In this document: piece after piece, positions 1-7,147 of the stretch
Layout: each line of letters starts with the position of its first letter
Numbering within the stretch: the stretch's first letter is position 1
Assembly (NCBI GenBank): GCA_038131165.1
Contig: JAYPOZ010000113.1
Span: forward strand, 1-11,909
Direction of reading: 5' to 3'
Length of the DNA: 11,909 nucleotides
DNA from: UBA6544 sp038131165
GTDB taxonomy: Bacteria > Pseudomonadota > Alphaproteobacteria > UBA8366
Notes under the pieces: generated by a model
Seen by the model: the letters and a program-made list of their open reading frames with translations, nothing else
Told to the model about the DNA's origin: nothing
Databases searched by the model: none
Translations under genes and position numbers: made by a program

Positions 1-97
1 AGATCCTCCGTTAAATCAGACGATCAACTGGCCCTAAAATTTTGACGACGGACACGATCTCTAGGCCGTGCCGCCCCGTTCGGTATAGGATAACCCG

Positions 98-1816
98 ATG
101 TTGGAAATGCTCAGACGATTGGCGACGCGCCCCGGGGTGACCGGGGAATTGATGGTGGCCACGCTTTTTACGAATCTGCTGGCGTTGGCCTCGCCGCTGT
201 TCGTCATACAGGTGTTGAACCGGTACGTGACCTTCGGCGTCGACGGAACCCTGTACACGCTCGTCGTCGGCGTCCTGATCGCCATCGTGCTTGAATTCGG
301 ATTTCGCGAGATCAGAATGCGGCTGGCGCAGGGGCTGGCGATCAAGCCGGACGAGGCCTTGGCCCTGACGGTATTCGGCACGATCACGGCCGCTAAATCG
401 ACGGCGCTCGATCAGGTGCCTCCGGGCGTGCGGCGGCAGGCGATTTCCGGCGTCGACGCCATCCAGCAGGCCTATAGCGGCCCAAATATCGGCACCGTGG
501 TCGATGTCCCCTTCGCGTTGCTGTTCCTCGGCGCTTTGTATTTTTTGAGCCCAGTTCTGGCCTTGATCGCGAGTTTCTTCGTCCTGCTGATGCTGCTCCT
601 CGGTCTGATCGCGATGTATACCAATCGCAAGCCGGCGGAGGAGATGCAGCAGGCGACGGCGCGGGGCAACATGCTGATCACTTCCGCCATTGATGCGGCG
701 GACACGGTGCGCGCCTTCAACGCGGGCGGATATCTGCGCCAGGCTTGGCAACAGCATATCCGCCAGGCCCATGCGTTGTTCCACAAGGTCGCCACCAGCC
801 GCGGCATGATGCAGTCACTCAACCAAACCTTCGTCGCCTTGACGACGGTTGCGATCATTGGTGTCGGGGCGACCTATGTCGTGGCGGCGGAACTCGATAC
901 CGGGGCCTTGATCGGCTCCAACATTCTGGCGGCGCGGGCGCTGATGACGGTGTCGCGCTACGCATTCCTGGGCGAAAGTTTCGCCAAGGCCCGCCAGGCC
1001 ATGGGAATGGCGCAGCAAATCGGGCGCCTGCCGACGGAGCCCAAGGAAGGCTCCGCGCTGGCCGACTATCAGGGCCGGATTTCGTTTCAGGACATCGCGT
1101 TCGGGTATCCGGGCAATCAAACGCCGATCTTCGAATCCCTGACGGTCGACCTTGAACCGGGAGCGGTTTTGATCGTCGCCGGCGGCAACGGCACGGGCAA
1201 GACGACGTTGGCCCGCCTGATCGTCGGGCTGATCGAGCCGTCGCGGGGCCGCATCCTGCTCGACGGGTTGGAATTGCAGCAAGTGGCGCCGGAATGGTGG
1301 CGCACGCAAGTCTCCTATCTGCCGCAGGAACCGACGTTCCTCAACGTCTCGATCATGGATAACCTCAAGACAGCGAACCCGAAGGCGGACGAGGCGGCGG
1401 TCAACGCGGCGATCAATGCGGTCGGCCTGCGGCGCTATATCAGCGAGACCAAGGACGGGTTCGAAGCGGTGATAGAGAAGAACGGCGCCGATCTCGCGCT
1501 TGGCATTCGGCGCAGACTGGCCTTCGCGCGCGCGCTCATCACCGACGGCAAGCTGGTCATTCTGGACGAGCCGACAGGGGGGCTCGACGAAGAGGGCTGC
1601 CAGGCGGTCTATCAGGTGATGAATCAGCTGTCTTCCCAGGGCAAGACCATCATCGCCTGTTCGCACGATCCCAAGATCGTCAACGCCGCTCGGTTTATTC
1701 TCGATTTGAACCACAAACCCGTCCCGAGGCTGGTGAATAGAAACGCGGAACAGAGCCAGGCGGCGCCGGCGGCACCGTCGGCGTCAATGGCGGATGCAGG
1801 AGCGAGCGCCGGATGA
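98..1816 (+). CDS. Type I secretion system permease/ATPase (PrtD/LapB-like ABC exporter)
   Basis: This 572-residue protein is a fused ABC half-transporter that would dimerise in the inner membrane and power one-step export of a protein substrate. The N-terminal two thirds hold the membrane domain, with hydrophobic segments near residues 17-38, 53-69, 134-175 and 243-267; the phrase LLALASPLFVIQVLNRY is typical of type I secretion exporters. There is no N-terminal C39 peptidase domain, as in PrtD. The ATPase domain has Walker A GGNGTGKTT (362-370), Q-loop YLPQEP, Walker B LVILDEP (486-492) and the H-loop histidine 523. The ABC signature is degenerate: LALGI (466-470) replaces LSGGQ. The last 30 or so residues are an Ala/Pro/Ser-rich tail. 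The ATG has an AGGA at 87-90, seven bases upstream. The stop overlaps the start of the adaptor gene (ATGA), implying translational coupling. The family call is secure; the exported substrate is unknown. Bases 1-97 upstream contain no gene that I can support. Confidence 0.9.
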   Translation: MLEMLRRLATRPGVTGELMVATLFTNLLALASPLFVIQVLNRYVTFGVDGTLYTLVVGVLIAIVLEFGFREIRMRLAQGLAIKPDEALALTVFGTITAAKSTALDQVPPGVRRQAISGVDAIQQAYSGPNIGTVVDVPFALLFLGALYFLSPVLALIASFFVLLMLLLGLIAMYTNRKPAEEMQQATARGNMLITSAIDAADTVRAFNAGGYLRQAWQQHIRQAHALFHKVATSRGMMQSLNQTFVALTTVAIIGVGATYVVAAELDTGALIGSNILAARALMTVSRYAFLGESFAKARQAMGMAQQIGRLPTEPKEGSALADYQGRISFQDIAFGYPGNQTPIFESLTVDLEPGAVLIVAGGNGTGKTTLARLIVGLIEPSRGRILLDGLELQQVAPEWWRTQVSYLPQEPTFLNVSIMDNLKTANPKADEAAVNAAINAVGLRRYISETKDGFEAVIEKNGADLALGIRRRLAFARALITDGKLVILDEPTGGLDEEGCQAVYQVMNQLSSQGKTIIACSHDPKIVNAARFILDLNHKPVPRLVNRNAEQSQAAPAAPSASMADAGASAG

Positions 1817-3117
1817 GCATGCAGCAGGGCGGCATACCCGAGCCGGATGACGGCATCAAATTGTCGACGCATATTTTCTTCGGCCTGTGCGCGGGCATCT
1901 GTTTCGGCTTCGGCATTTGGGCCTGGTTCGGCGAGCTGGATATCGTCTCGGTGGCGACCGGGGAGGCCAAACCGGCCAGCCAGGTGAAGGAGGTTCAGCA
2001 TCTGGAAGGCGGGATCGTGGCGGCGATCCTGATTCGCGAGGGCGCCAAGGTTGAGAAGGGGCAGGCCTTGATCGAGCTGGAGACGACGAGCAGAGGTGCC
2101 GACCTCTACGAATTGCAGATACGATTGGCGAATCTGACAATCGAAGCGATCCGCCACCGGGCGGAGGCGAACGGCGACAAGGAGCTCGTCATTCCGGCGC
2201 AATTGACGGAACGGCACCGGGATACGGTCGAGCGGACGCAGAACCTGTTCGAGACGCGCCGCAAGCGTTACGAAGCGGAAATCGCCAGCCAGAAGGAGTT
2301 GATCACGCAACGCCTGCAAGAGGTCCGGGAGATCAAGGCGCGGCTGCAGAACACGCGGAAAAGCCTCAAGCTGCTGAACGAACAGATCAAGATCAGCGAA
2401 GAACTGCTCAAGGATCAACTGACCAATCGCTACAATCACATCGAGTTGCTGCGCGACGCGCAACAGATGACCAGCCAGATCGACGAAGATACGGAAGCTT
2501 TCACCGGCGCCCAGGCGGCGTATAACGAGGCGAAATCGCGCCTGTCGCAGACGGAAATCGCCTTTCGGGAGGACGCGCGGAACGACTATGGGGAAGCGCA
2601 GCGCGAGATCGACGAACTCAGCGAACGCTTGAAGAAGTTCGAGGACAGCCTGCAGCGCACGGTCCTGCGCGCTCCGGTGGCCGGCGTCATCAAATCCATC
2701 CATGTCTCCACGATCGGCGGCGTGGTGAAGCCGGGCGATACAGTGATCGATATCGTCCCGGGAGAGGACAAATTAATCGTGGAAGCGCAGCTGCCGACCC
2801 AGGATATCGGCTATGTCCAGGTCGGCCAGGACGCCATCCTGAAGCTGAACTCCCCCAGCCTGCAGCGGTTCGGTCATGTCATGGGCAAGGTCGTGCGGAT
2901 CAGTCCCGACAAGCTCATCCGCGAGGAGGACGGCCAACCCTACTACAAGGTACGTATCGAGCCGGAACGGAATTATTTTCTGCGCGACGAGCAACGCTAC
3001 GACGTCTTTCCCGGCACTCAGATCATGGCCAGTATCCGCACCGGGTCACGCACGGTGATCGAATATCTGCTCGATCCGTTTCTCGGCTCTTTCAAGGAAG
3101 CCATGCGGGAGCGCTAG
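1813..3117 (+). CDS. HlyD-family type I secretion periplasmic adaptor (PrtE/LapC-like membrane fusion protein)
   Basis: The 434-residue product is the membrane fusion subunit that bridges the ABC exporter to a TolC-type outer-membrane channel. A short cytoplasmic N-terminus precedes one transmembrane helix (about 21-39). A first biotinyl-lipoyl half follows (about 65-90, GGIVAAILIREGAKVEKG), then a long charged, Glu/Arg/Gln-rich alpha-helical hairpin (about 95-280). The second lipoyl half begins at RAPVAGVIKSI (about 286). A beta-barrel region comes next, and the protein ends in the family-typical GTQIMASIRTGSRTVIEYLLDP stretch near the C-terminus. The length matches PrtE/LapC adaptors. The start is fixed by the 4-bp overlap with the ABC gene; a second ATG two codons later is a possible alternative. 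No TolC homologue or RTX substrate lies downstream, so the outer-membrane partner must be encoded elsewhere or upstream of the window. Confidence 0.93.
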   Translation: MSMQQGGIPEPDDGIKLSTHIFFGLCAGICFGFGIWAWFGELDIVSVATGEAKPASQVKEVQHLEGGIVAAILIREGAKVEKGQALIELETTSRGADLYELQIRLANLTIEAIRHRAEANGDKELVIPAQLTERHRDTVERTQNLFETRRKRYEAEIASQKELITQRLQEVREIKARLQNTRKSLKLLNEQIKISEELLKDQLTNRYNHIELLRDAQQMTSQIDEDTEAFTGAQAAYNEAKSRLSQTEIAFREDARNDYGEAQREIDELSERLKKFEDSLQRTVLRAPVAGVIKSIHVSTIGGVVKPGDTVIDIVPGEDKLIVEAQLPTQDIGYVQVGQDAILKLNSPSLQRFGHVMGKVVRISPDKLIREEDGQPYYKVRIEPERNYFLRDEQRYDVFPGTQIMASIRTGSRTVIEYLLDPFLGSFKEAMRER

Positions 3118-3131
3118 GCCGTTCGCCGCGC

Positions 3132-3159
3132 TTGTGTTGAGCCGCGCTCTGAATATGAT
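3132..3159 (+). promoter_or_regulatory. Candidate sigma-70-type promoter for typA
   Basis: TTGTGT (3132-3137) and TATGAT (3154-3159) are separated by 16 bases. The -10 matches the TATAAT consensus at five of six positions; the -35 keeps only TTG and one further weak position. A start point near 3166 would give a leader of about 40 nt before the typA ATG. The -10 lies in the loop of the inverted repeat 3141-3166. This is a motif match only. Confidence 0.35.
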
Positions 3160-3166
3160 GCGCGGC
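3141..3166. repeat. 7-bp perfect inverted repeat between the secretion genes and typA
   Basis: GCCGCGC (3141-3147) and GCGCGGC (3160-3166) are exact complements around a 12-base loop. No T-run follows directly; the nearest T-rich stretch is about 20 bases on, so it is not a convincing intrinsic terminator. It encloses the candidate typA -10 element and could be an operator, a weak hairpin or chance in GC-rich DNA. Confidence 0.4.
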
Positions 3167-3206
3167 AAATACCCCAATTACCCCCATTTTTGATAGAAAG
3201 ACGTCC

Positions 3207-5027
3207 ATGAACCTTCGTAACGTCGCGATCATTGCCCATGTCGACCATGGTAAGACGACACTGGTGGATTGCCTGTTGAAGCAAAGCGGCAATATCCGCG
3301 ACAACCAGCGGGTCGCGGAACGCGCCTTAGACAGCAACGACCAAGAACGCGAACGCGGCATCACGATCCTGGCGAAATGTACCTCCGTCGAGTGGAAGGG
3401 CGTGCGGATCAATATTGTGGACACGCCAGGACACGCGGATTTCGGCGGCGAGGTCGAACGCATTCTGAGCATGGTCGACGGGGTCGTGGTGCTGGTCGAT
3501 GCCGCCGAGGGTCCGATGCCGCAGACCAAGTTCGTCGTCGGCAAGGCGTTGAGCCTCGGCCTGCGGCCGATTGTGCTGGTGAATAAAGTCGATAAGCCGG
3601 AATCGCGGGCGCACGAGGTACACGACGAAACCTTCGATCTGTTTGCGGCGCTCGACGCCAACGAGGAGCAGCTGGATTTCCCGACGCTTTTCTCCTCCGC
3701 AAAGGAAGGTTGGGCGGCGACCGAGCCGGATGGCGAGCGCACGGATATGACGCCGCTTTTCGATCTCATCGTGGAATACGTGCCGCCGCCGGCGGTGACG
3801 GTGGACGGCCCGTTCGCGATGCTGGCGACGATCCTGGAGGCGGATCCGTATCTCGGTCGAATTCTCACCGGCCGGGTCGAATCCGGTACCATCAATGCGA
3901 ACACCAACATCAAGGCGCTGTCGCGCAAGGGCAAACTGCTGGAGCAGACGCGGGTGACCAAGCTGTTGGCGTTTCGCGGCCTGGAACGGATTCCGGTCGA
4001 CTCCGCCTCCGCCGGCGATATCGTCGCCATCGCCGGCTTCCAGCACGCAACGGTTGCCGACACGCTTTGCGATATCGACGTCGATACCGCGTTGGAAGCC
4101 GACCCGATCGATCCGCCGACGCTTGCGATGACTTTTGCGATCAATGATTCGCCGCTCGCGGGCAAGGAGGGGGACAAGGTGACGTCCCGTATGATCCGGG
4201 ACCGCCTGATGCGGGAGGCCGAGGGAAACGTCGCGATACAGATCGCCGATACCTCGGATCAGGGCGCCTTCGACGTATCGGGCCGCGGCGAGCTGCAGCT
4301 CGCGGTATTGATCGAGGAGATGCGCCGGGAGGGCTACGAGCTGTCGATCAGCCGGCCCCGGGTGCTGTATAAGCACGACCCGGAGACCGGCAAGACGCTT
4401 GAGCCGATCGAGGAAGTCGTCATCGACGTCGACGAGGAATTTTCCGGCCCCGTGGTCGAAAAACTCGGTGCCCGTCGCGGCGAACTGGTCGAGATGCGCT
4501 CCTCCGGCGGCGGCAAACAGCGGCTGGTCTTCCATATTCCGACCCGAAGCCTGATCGGCTATCACGGAGAGTTCATGACGGACACGCGGGGCACCGGAGT
4601 CCTGAACCGGCTGTTTCACAGCTATGCGCCGTACAAGGGCGAAATCGAGCGGCGCCGGGTCGGCACCATCGTCTCCCGCGAGGCGGGGAAGGCCGTTCCG
4701 TATGCGCTGTGGAACCTGGAAGAACGCGGACCGCTCTTTATCGGCCCCGGCGAGAGCGTTTATTGCGGCATGATCATCGGCGAGCACAACAAGGGCGAAG
4801 ACCTCGAGGTCAATCCGCTGAAAGCCAAGCAACTGACGAATTTTCGGGCATCCGGTAAGGATGACTCCGTCGATCTCACGCCGCCGCAGCGTATTACCCT
4901 GGAGAAGGCCATTGCCTATATCGAGGACGACGAATTGGTCGAGGTGACGCCGAAGTCGATTCGTCTGCGCAAGCGCCATCTGGATCCCCACGAGCGCAAG
5001 CGGGCATCGAAAAGAGCGGTCGCTTAA
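3207..5027 (+). CDS. typA: Translational GTPase TypA/BipA
   Basis: The protein is a ribosome-associated GTPase of the EF-G/EF-Tu superfamily, involved in 50S assembly, cold and stress adaptation, and translation of particular mRNAs. At 606 residues it is full length for TypA. The GTPase motifs are all intact: G1 AHVDHGKTT (10-18), G2 with Thr53 in RERGITI, G3 DTPGH (72-76), G4 NKVD (126-129) and a G5-like SSAKEG. An EF-Tu domain II region follows (about 200-290, with YLGRILTGRVESG). Next come an EF-G III-like domain, an EF-G V-like domain with the FHIPTRSLIGYHGEFMTDT stretch, and the TypA-specific C-terminal domain ending in a basic tail. TypA is told from EF-G and LepA by this C-terminal domain and the YGMIIGEH-like segment (here YCGMIIGEHNKGEDL). 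It is probably an independent transcription unit between unrelated neighbours, with only a weak purine-rich ribosome site. Confidence 0.97.
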   Translation: MNLRNVAIIAHVDHGKTTLVDCLLKQSGNIRDNQRVAERALDSNDQERERGITILAKCTSVEWKGVRINIVDTPGHADFGGEVERILSMVDGVVVLVDAAEGPMPQTKFVVGKALSLGLRPIVLVNKVDKPESRAHEVHDETFDLFAALDANEEQLDFPTLFSSAKEGWAATEPDGERTDMTPLFDLIVEYVPPPAVTVDGPFAMLATILEADPYLGRILTGRVESGTINANTNIKALSRKGKLLEQTRVTKLLAFRGLERIPVDSASAGDIVAIAGFQHATVADTLCDIDVDTALEADPIDPPTLAMTFAINDSPLAGKEGDKVTSRMIRDRLMREAEGNVAIQIADTSDQGAFDVSGRGELQLAVLIEEMRREGYELSISRPRVLYKHDPETGKTLEPIEEVVIDVDEEFSGPVVEKLGARRGELVEMRSSGGGKQRLVFHIPTRSLIGYHGEFMTDTRGTGVLNRLFHSYAPYKGEIERRRVGTIVSREAGKAVPYALWNLEERGPLFIGPGESVYCGMIIGEHNKGEDLEVNPLKAKQLTNFRASGKDDSVDLTPPQRITLEKAIAYIEDDELVEVTPKSIRLRKRHLDPHERKRASKRAVA

Positions 5028-5098
5028 CGGGCCAGTTGCCCTAAATTGGTCGTTAAATCCCGTCGAGACGGTTTCGGCGGTGTCTTTGAGTATCAGTC

Positions 5099-5105
5099 GA
5101 GAGGA
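5099..5105 (+). promoter_or_regulatory. Shine-Dalgarno that fixes the CoA-transferase start
   Basis: GAGAGGA lies four bases upstream of ATG 5109. The reading frame also opens 21 codons earlier at TTG 5046, but that start has no comparable ribosome site. The extra residues do not resemble the family N-terminus, which begins just before the conserved VLDLTRVRAGP segment. Confidence 0.7.
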
Positions 5106-5108
5106 AAT

Positions 5109-6305
5109 ATGCCCCATCAACCTGCTTCCAGTGCGCTGTCCCGTTATACGGTCCTTGATTTGACGCGGGTACGCGCGGGACCGACATGCGTCCGCCAATT
5201 GGCGGATTGGGGCGCCAATGTCATCAAGATCGAGATGCCGGCCGAGATCGAAGGCAAGGGCGCGTTGGGCGGCCCGCGCGGCGGCCCGGATTTCCAGAAT
5301 CTGCACCGCAACAAGCGCAGCATCACGCTGAACCTGAAGGATCCGGACGGCGTCGCGGTTCTGAAGAAGCTGATCGAGAAGACCGACGTGATCGTCGAGA
5401 ACTACCGGCCCGACGTCAAAACCCGGCTGGGCATCGATTACGACAGTCTTTCGAAGATCAACCCGGGCCTGGTCTATGCCAGTATCTCCGGGTTCGGACA
5501 GGACGGCCCCTACAAGGGACGTCCCGGGTTCGATCAGATTGCGCAAGGCATGGGCGGTTTGATGTCGATTACGGGCCTGCCGGGGCAAGGCCCCGTCCGG
5601 GTCGGCATTCCGATTGCCGACCTCTGTGCGGGCTTGTTCGCGGCCCAGGGGATAATGATCGCTTTGTTGGAGCGCGAGCAGTCCGGCAAGGGGCAATGGG
5701 TCCAGAGCTCGCTGCTGCAGTCGCAGATATTCATGCTCGATTTCCAGGCGGCGCGGTGGCTTGTCGATAAGGAGGTCGCACCCCAGGCCGGCAACAACCA
5801 TCCGACCAGCATTCCGACCGGAGTGTTTGAGACCATCGACGGGCATATCAATATCGCGTCGGCGGGGCAGGCGATCTACGAGCGGTTCTGCAGGGCGGTC
5901 GATGCGGAGCATCTGATCACCAACCCGGACTATGCGGACGGCGGTGCCCGTTCGAAGAACCGGGACGCCTTGAATGCGGAGATCAATGCGATCACCAAGA
6001 CCAAGGATTCGCAGACTTGGGTCGATATTCTGAACGAAGCAGGCGTACCCTGCGGCCCGATTTACAGCATCGACGAAGTCTTCGCCGATCCGCAGGTCAA
6101 GCATTTGGGGGCGGCCGAGACCGTTCATTCGCCGGATCGCGACGAGGATATCGAACTGGTGGCGCAGGCCATTAAATTGTCCCGCACGCCGAGCAAACTC
6201 GAAGTCGGACCGCCGAAGCGGGGCCAGCATACGGACGAAATCCTAGCGGAATTCGGATACACGGATGATCAGATCGCGGACTTCAAGAGCCGCACGGTGA
6301 TCTAA
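5109..6305 (+). CDS. CaiB/BaiF (class III) CoA-transferase
   Basis: This 398-residue protein belongs to the family III CoA-transferases, which move CoA between carboxylic acids through an aspartyl-CoA mixed anhydride. The N-terminal signature VLDLTRVRAGPTCVRQLADWGA, the segments VENYRPDV and LVYASISGFGQDGPY, and a GGLMSITG loop are all present. Asp171, in IADLCAG, aligns with the catalytic aspartate of formyl-CoA transferase. The C-terminal part has the usual NQ/NHPT-type region and PCGPIYSIDEVFADPQ. Small departures from the usual family text are Arg22 in TRVRAGP (often Leu) and Asp in RPDV (often Gly). The substrate cannot be read from sequence: carnitine, oxalate, mesaconate and aryl-propionate enzymes share this fold. 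It is the first of three co-directional genes, 20 bp before a crotonase-fold gene, which suggests that the two act in sequence on the same CoA ester. Confidence 0.92.
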   Translation: MPHQPASSALSRYTVLDLTRVRAGPTCVRQLADWGANVIKIEMPAEIEGKGALGGPRGGPDFQNLHRNKRSITLNLKDPDGVAVLKKLIEKTDVIVENYRPDVKTRLGIDYDSLSKINPGLVYASISGFGQDGPYKGRPGFDQIAQGMGGLMSITGLPGQGPVRVGIPIADLCAGLFAAQGIMIALLEREQSGKGQWVQSSLLQSQIFMLDFQAARWLVDKEVAPQAGNNHPTSIPTGVFETIDGHINIASAGQAIYERFCRAVDAEHLITNPDYADGGARSKNRDALNAEINAITKTKDSQTWVDILNEAGVPCGPIYSIDEVFADPQVKHLGAAETVHSPDRDEDIELVAQAIKLSRTPSKLEVGPPKRGQHTDEILAEFGYTDDQIADFKSRTVI

Positions 6306-6325
6306 TTGAAAGAGAGTTAGGGACT

Positions 6326-7114
6326 ATGGCAGAAGGTAGAATTGTAGCGCAGAAGGACGGTCAGGTAGGCCGTGTCATTTTCGATAACGTGGCCAAGCAT
6401 AACGCGGTCTCGAAGGCGATGTGGGACCAACTTGGCGATACGATGGAAGCGTATGACGCCGACGACGATGTGCGGGTCATCGTGCTGGAAGGGGCGGGCG
6501 ACAAGGCGTTCGTTTCGGGCGCGGATATTTCCAAGTTTCAGGACGAGCGCGCGAACCTCGAGGCGGTAAAGGAATACGGCGAATCGGTTAATCGGGGCTA
6601 CGGCGCGGTCCAGCATTCGATAAAGCCGACCATCGCCAAGATCCGCGGCTACTGCTACGGCGGCGGCGCCGGGATTTCGATCTGCACGGATATTCGGATT
6701 TGCTCGGACAATTCGAGCTTCTGCATTCCCGCGGCGAAGCTCGGTGTCGGCTATGGCCCCGAGAATACGAAAGTACTGGTCGACCTGGTCGGCCCGTCCT
6801 TCGCGAAGGAAATATTCTACACCGGCCGGCGTTTCGACGCCGAAGAGGCGCGAATGATGGGGTTGGTAAACCGGGTGGTGCCTTTCGCGGAACTGGACGA
6901 TTACGTCCAGGGGTATACCGATATGATGACGTCCAACGCCCCGCTATCGCTGCGGGCCACGAATTTGATCGTGAACGAGTTGGTCAAGGACGAGAGCAAA
7001 CGCGATATGGCGCTCTGCGCGCAGTTGGTCGAAGACTGCTCGAAGAGCGAGGACCTGGAAGAAGGGCGACGCGCGTTCATGGAGAAGCGGAAGCCGGCCT
7101 TTATGGGACGCTGA
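6326..7114 (+). CDS. Crotonase-fold (enoyl-CoA hydratase/isomerase family) protein lacking both hydratase glutamates
   Basis: This 262-residue protein has the crotonase architecture. The oxyanion-hole segments are FVSGADIS, for binding the CoA ester carbonyl, and GYCYGGGAG around residues 109-116. They are followed by the LGVGYGPENTK loop, TGRRFDAEEARMMGLVNRVV and the C-terminal FMEKRKPAFMGR tail. Aligned by eye with rat mitochondrial enoyl-CoA hydratase, the catalytic Glu144 corresponds to Gly116 (GGGAG in place of GGGCE). Glu164 corresponds to Ala136 (IPAA in place of QPEI). A classical syn-hydration mechanism is therefore unlikely. Isomerase, decarboxylase, hydrolase or C-C lyase activity are open alternatives, and Glu in GPEN two turns later could be an acid/base. 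It is spaced 20 bp after the CoA-transferase and 33 bp before the M81 gene, so an operon is likely. Automated annotation would call it enoyl-CoA hydratase. Confidence 0.9.
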   Translation: MAEGRIVAQKDGQVGRVIFDNVAKHNAVSKAMWDQLGDTMEAYDADDDVRVIVLEGAGDKAFVSGADISKFQDERANLEAVKEYGESVNRGYGAVQHSIKPTIAKIRGYCYGGGAGISICTDIRICSDNSSFCIPAAKLGVGYGPENTKVLVDLVGPSFAKEIFYTGRRFDAEEARMMGLVNRVVPFAELDDYVQGYTDMMTSNAPLSLRATNLIVNELVKDESKRDMALCAQLVEDCSKSEDLEEGRRAFMEKRKPAFMGR

Positions 7115-7147
7115 AACCGCCGTCTGTAGTGTGAAAGGCCGATACGG

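Noticed and set aside
42..70. TTGACG at 42-47 as a -35 box for the secretion genes
   Set aside because: No acceptable -10 hexamer occurs 16-18 bases downstream.
1624..4177. Two minus-strand open frames of about 360 codons opposite the adaptor and typA genes
   Set aside because: Both are shadows of well-supported plus-strand genes and lack ribosome sites or family motifs.
5058..5076. A possible terminator (CCGTC-GA-GACGG then TTT) between typA and the CoA-transferase
   Set aside because: The loop would be only two bases, or the stem only four pairs, and the T-run is three bases long; too weak to call.
5046..5108. A 21-codon N-terminal extension of the CoA-transferase from TTG 5046
   Set aside because: There is no good ribosome site at the TTG; the ATG at 5109 has GAGAGGA close upstream and gives the usual family N-terminus.
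3327..6230. A 967-codon open frame on the minus strand across typA and the CoA-transferase
   Set aside because: It runs antisense through two clearly real genes, has Arg/Asp/Leu/Gln-rich low-identity text and no family motif. Such frames arise from strong GC codon bias that keeps antisense stops rare.
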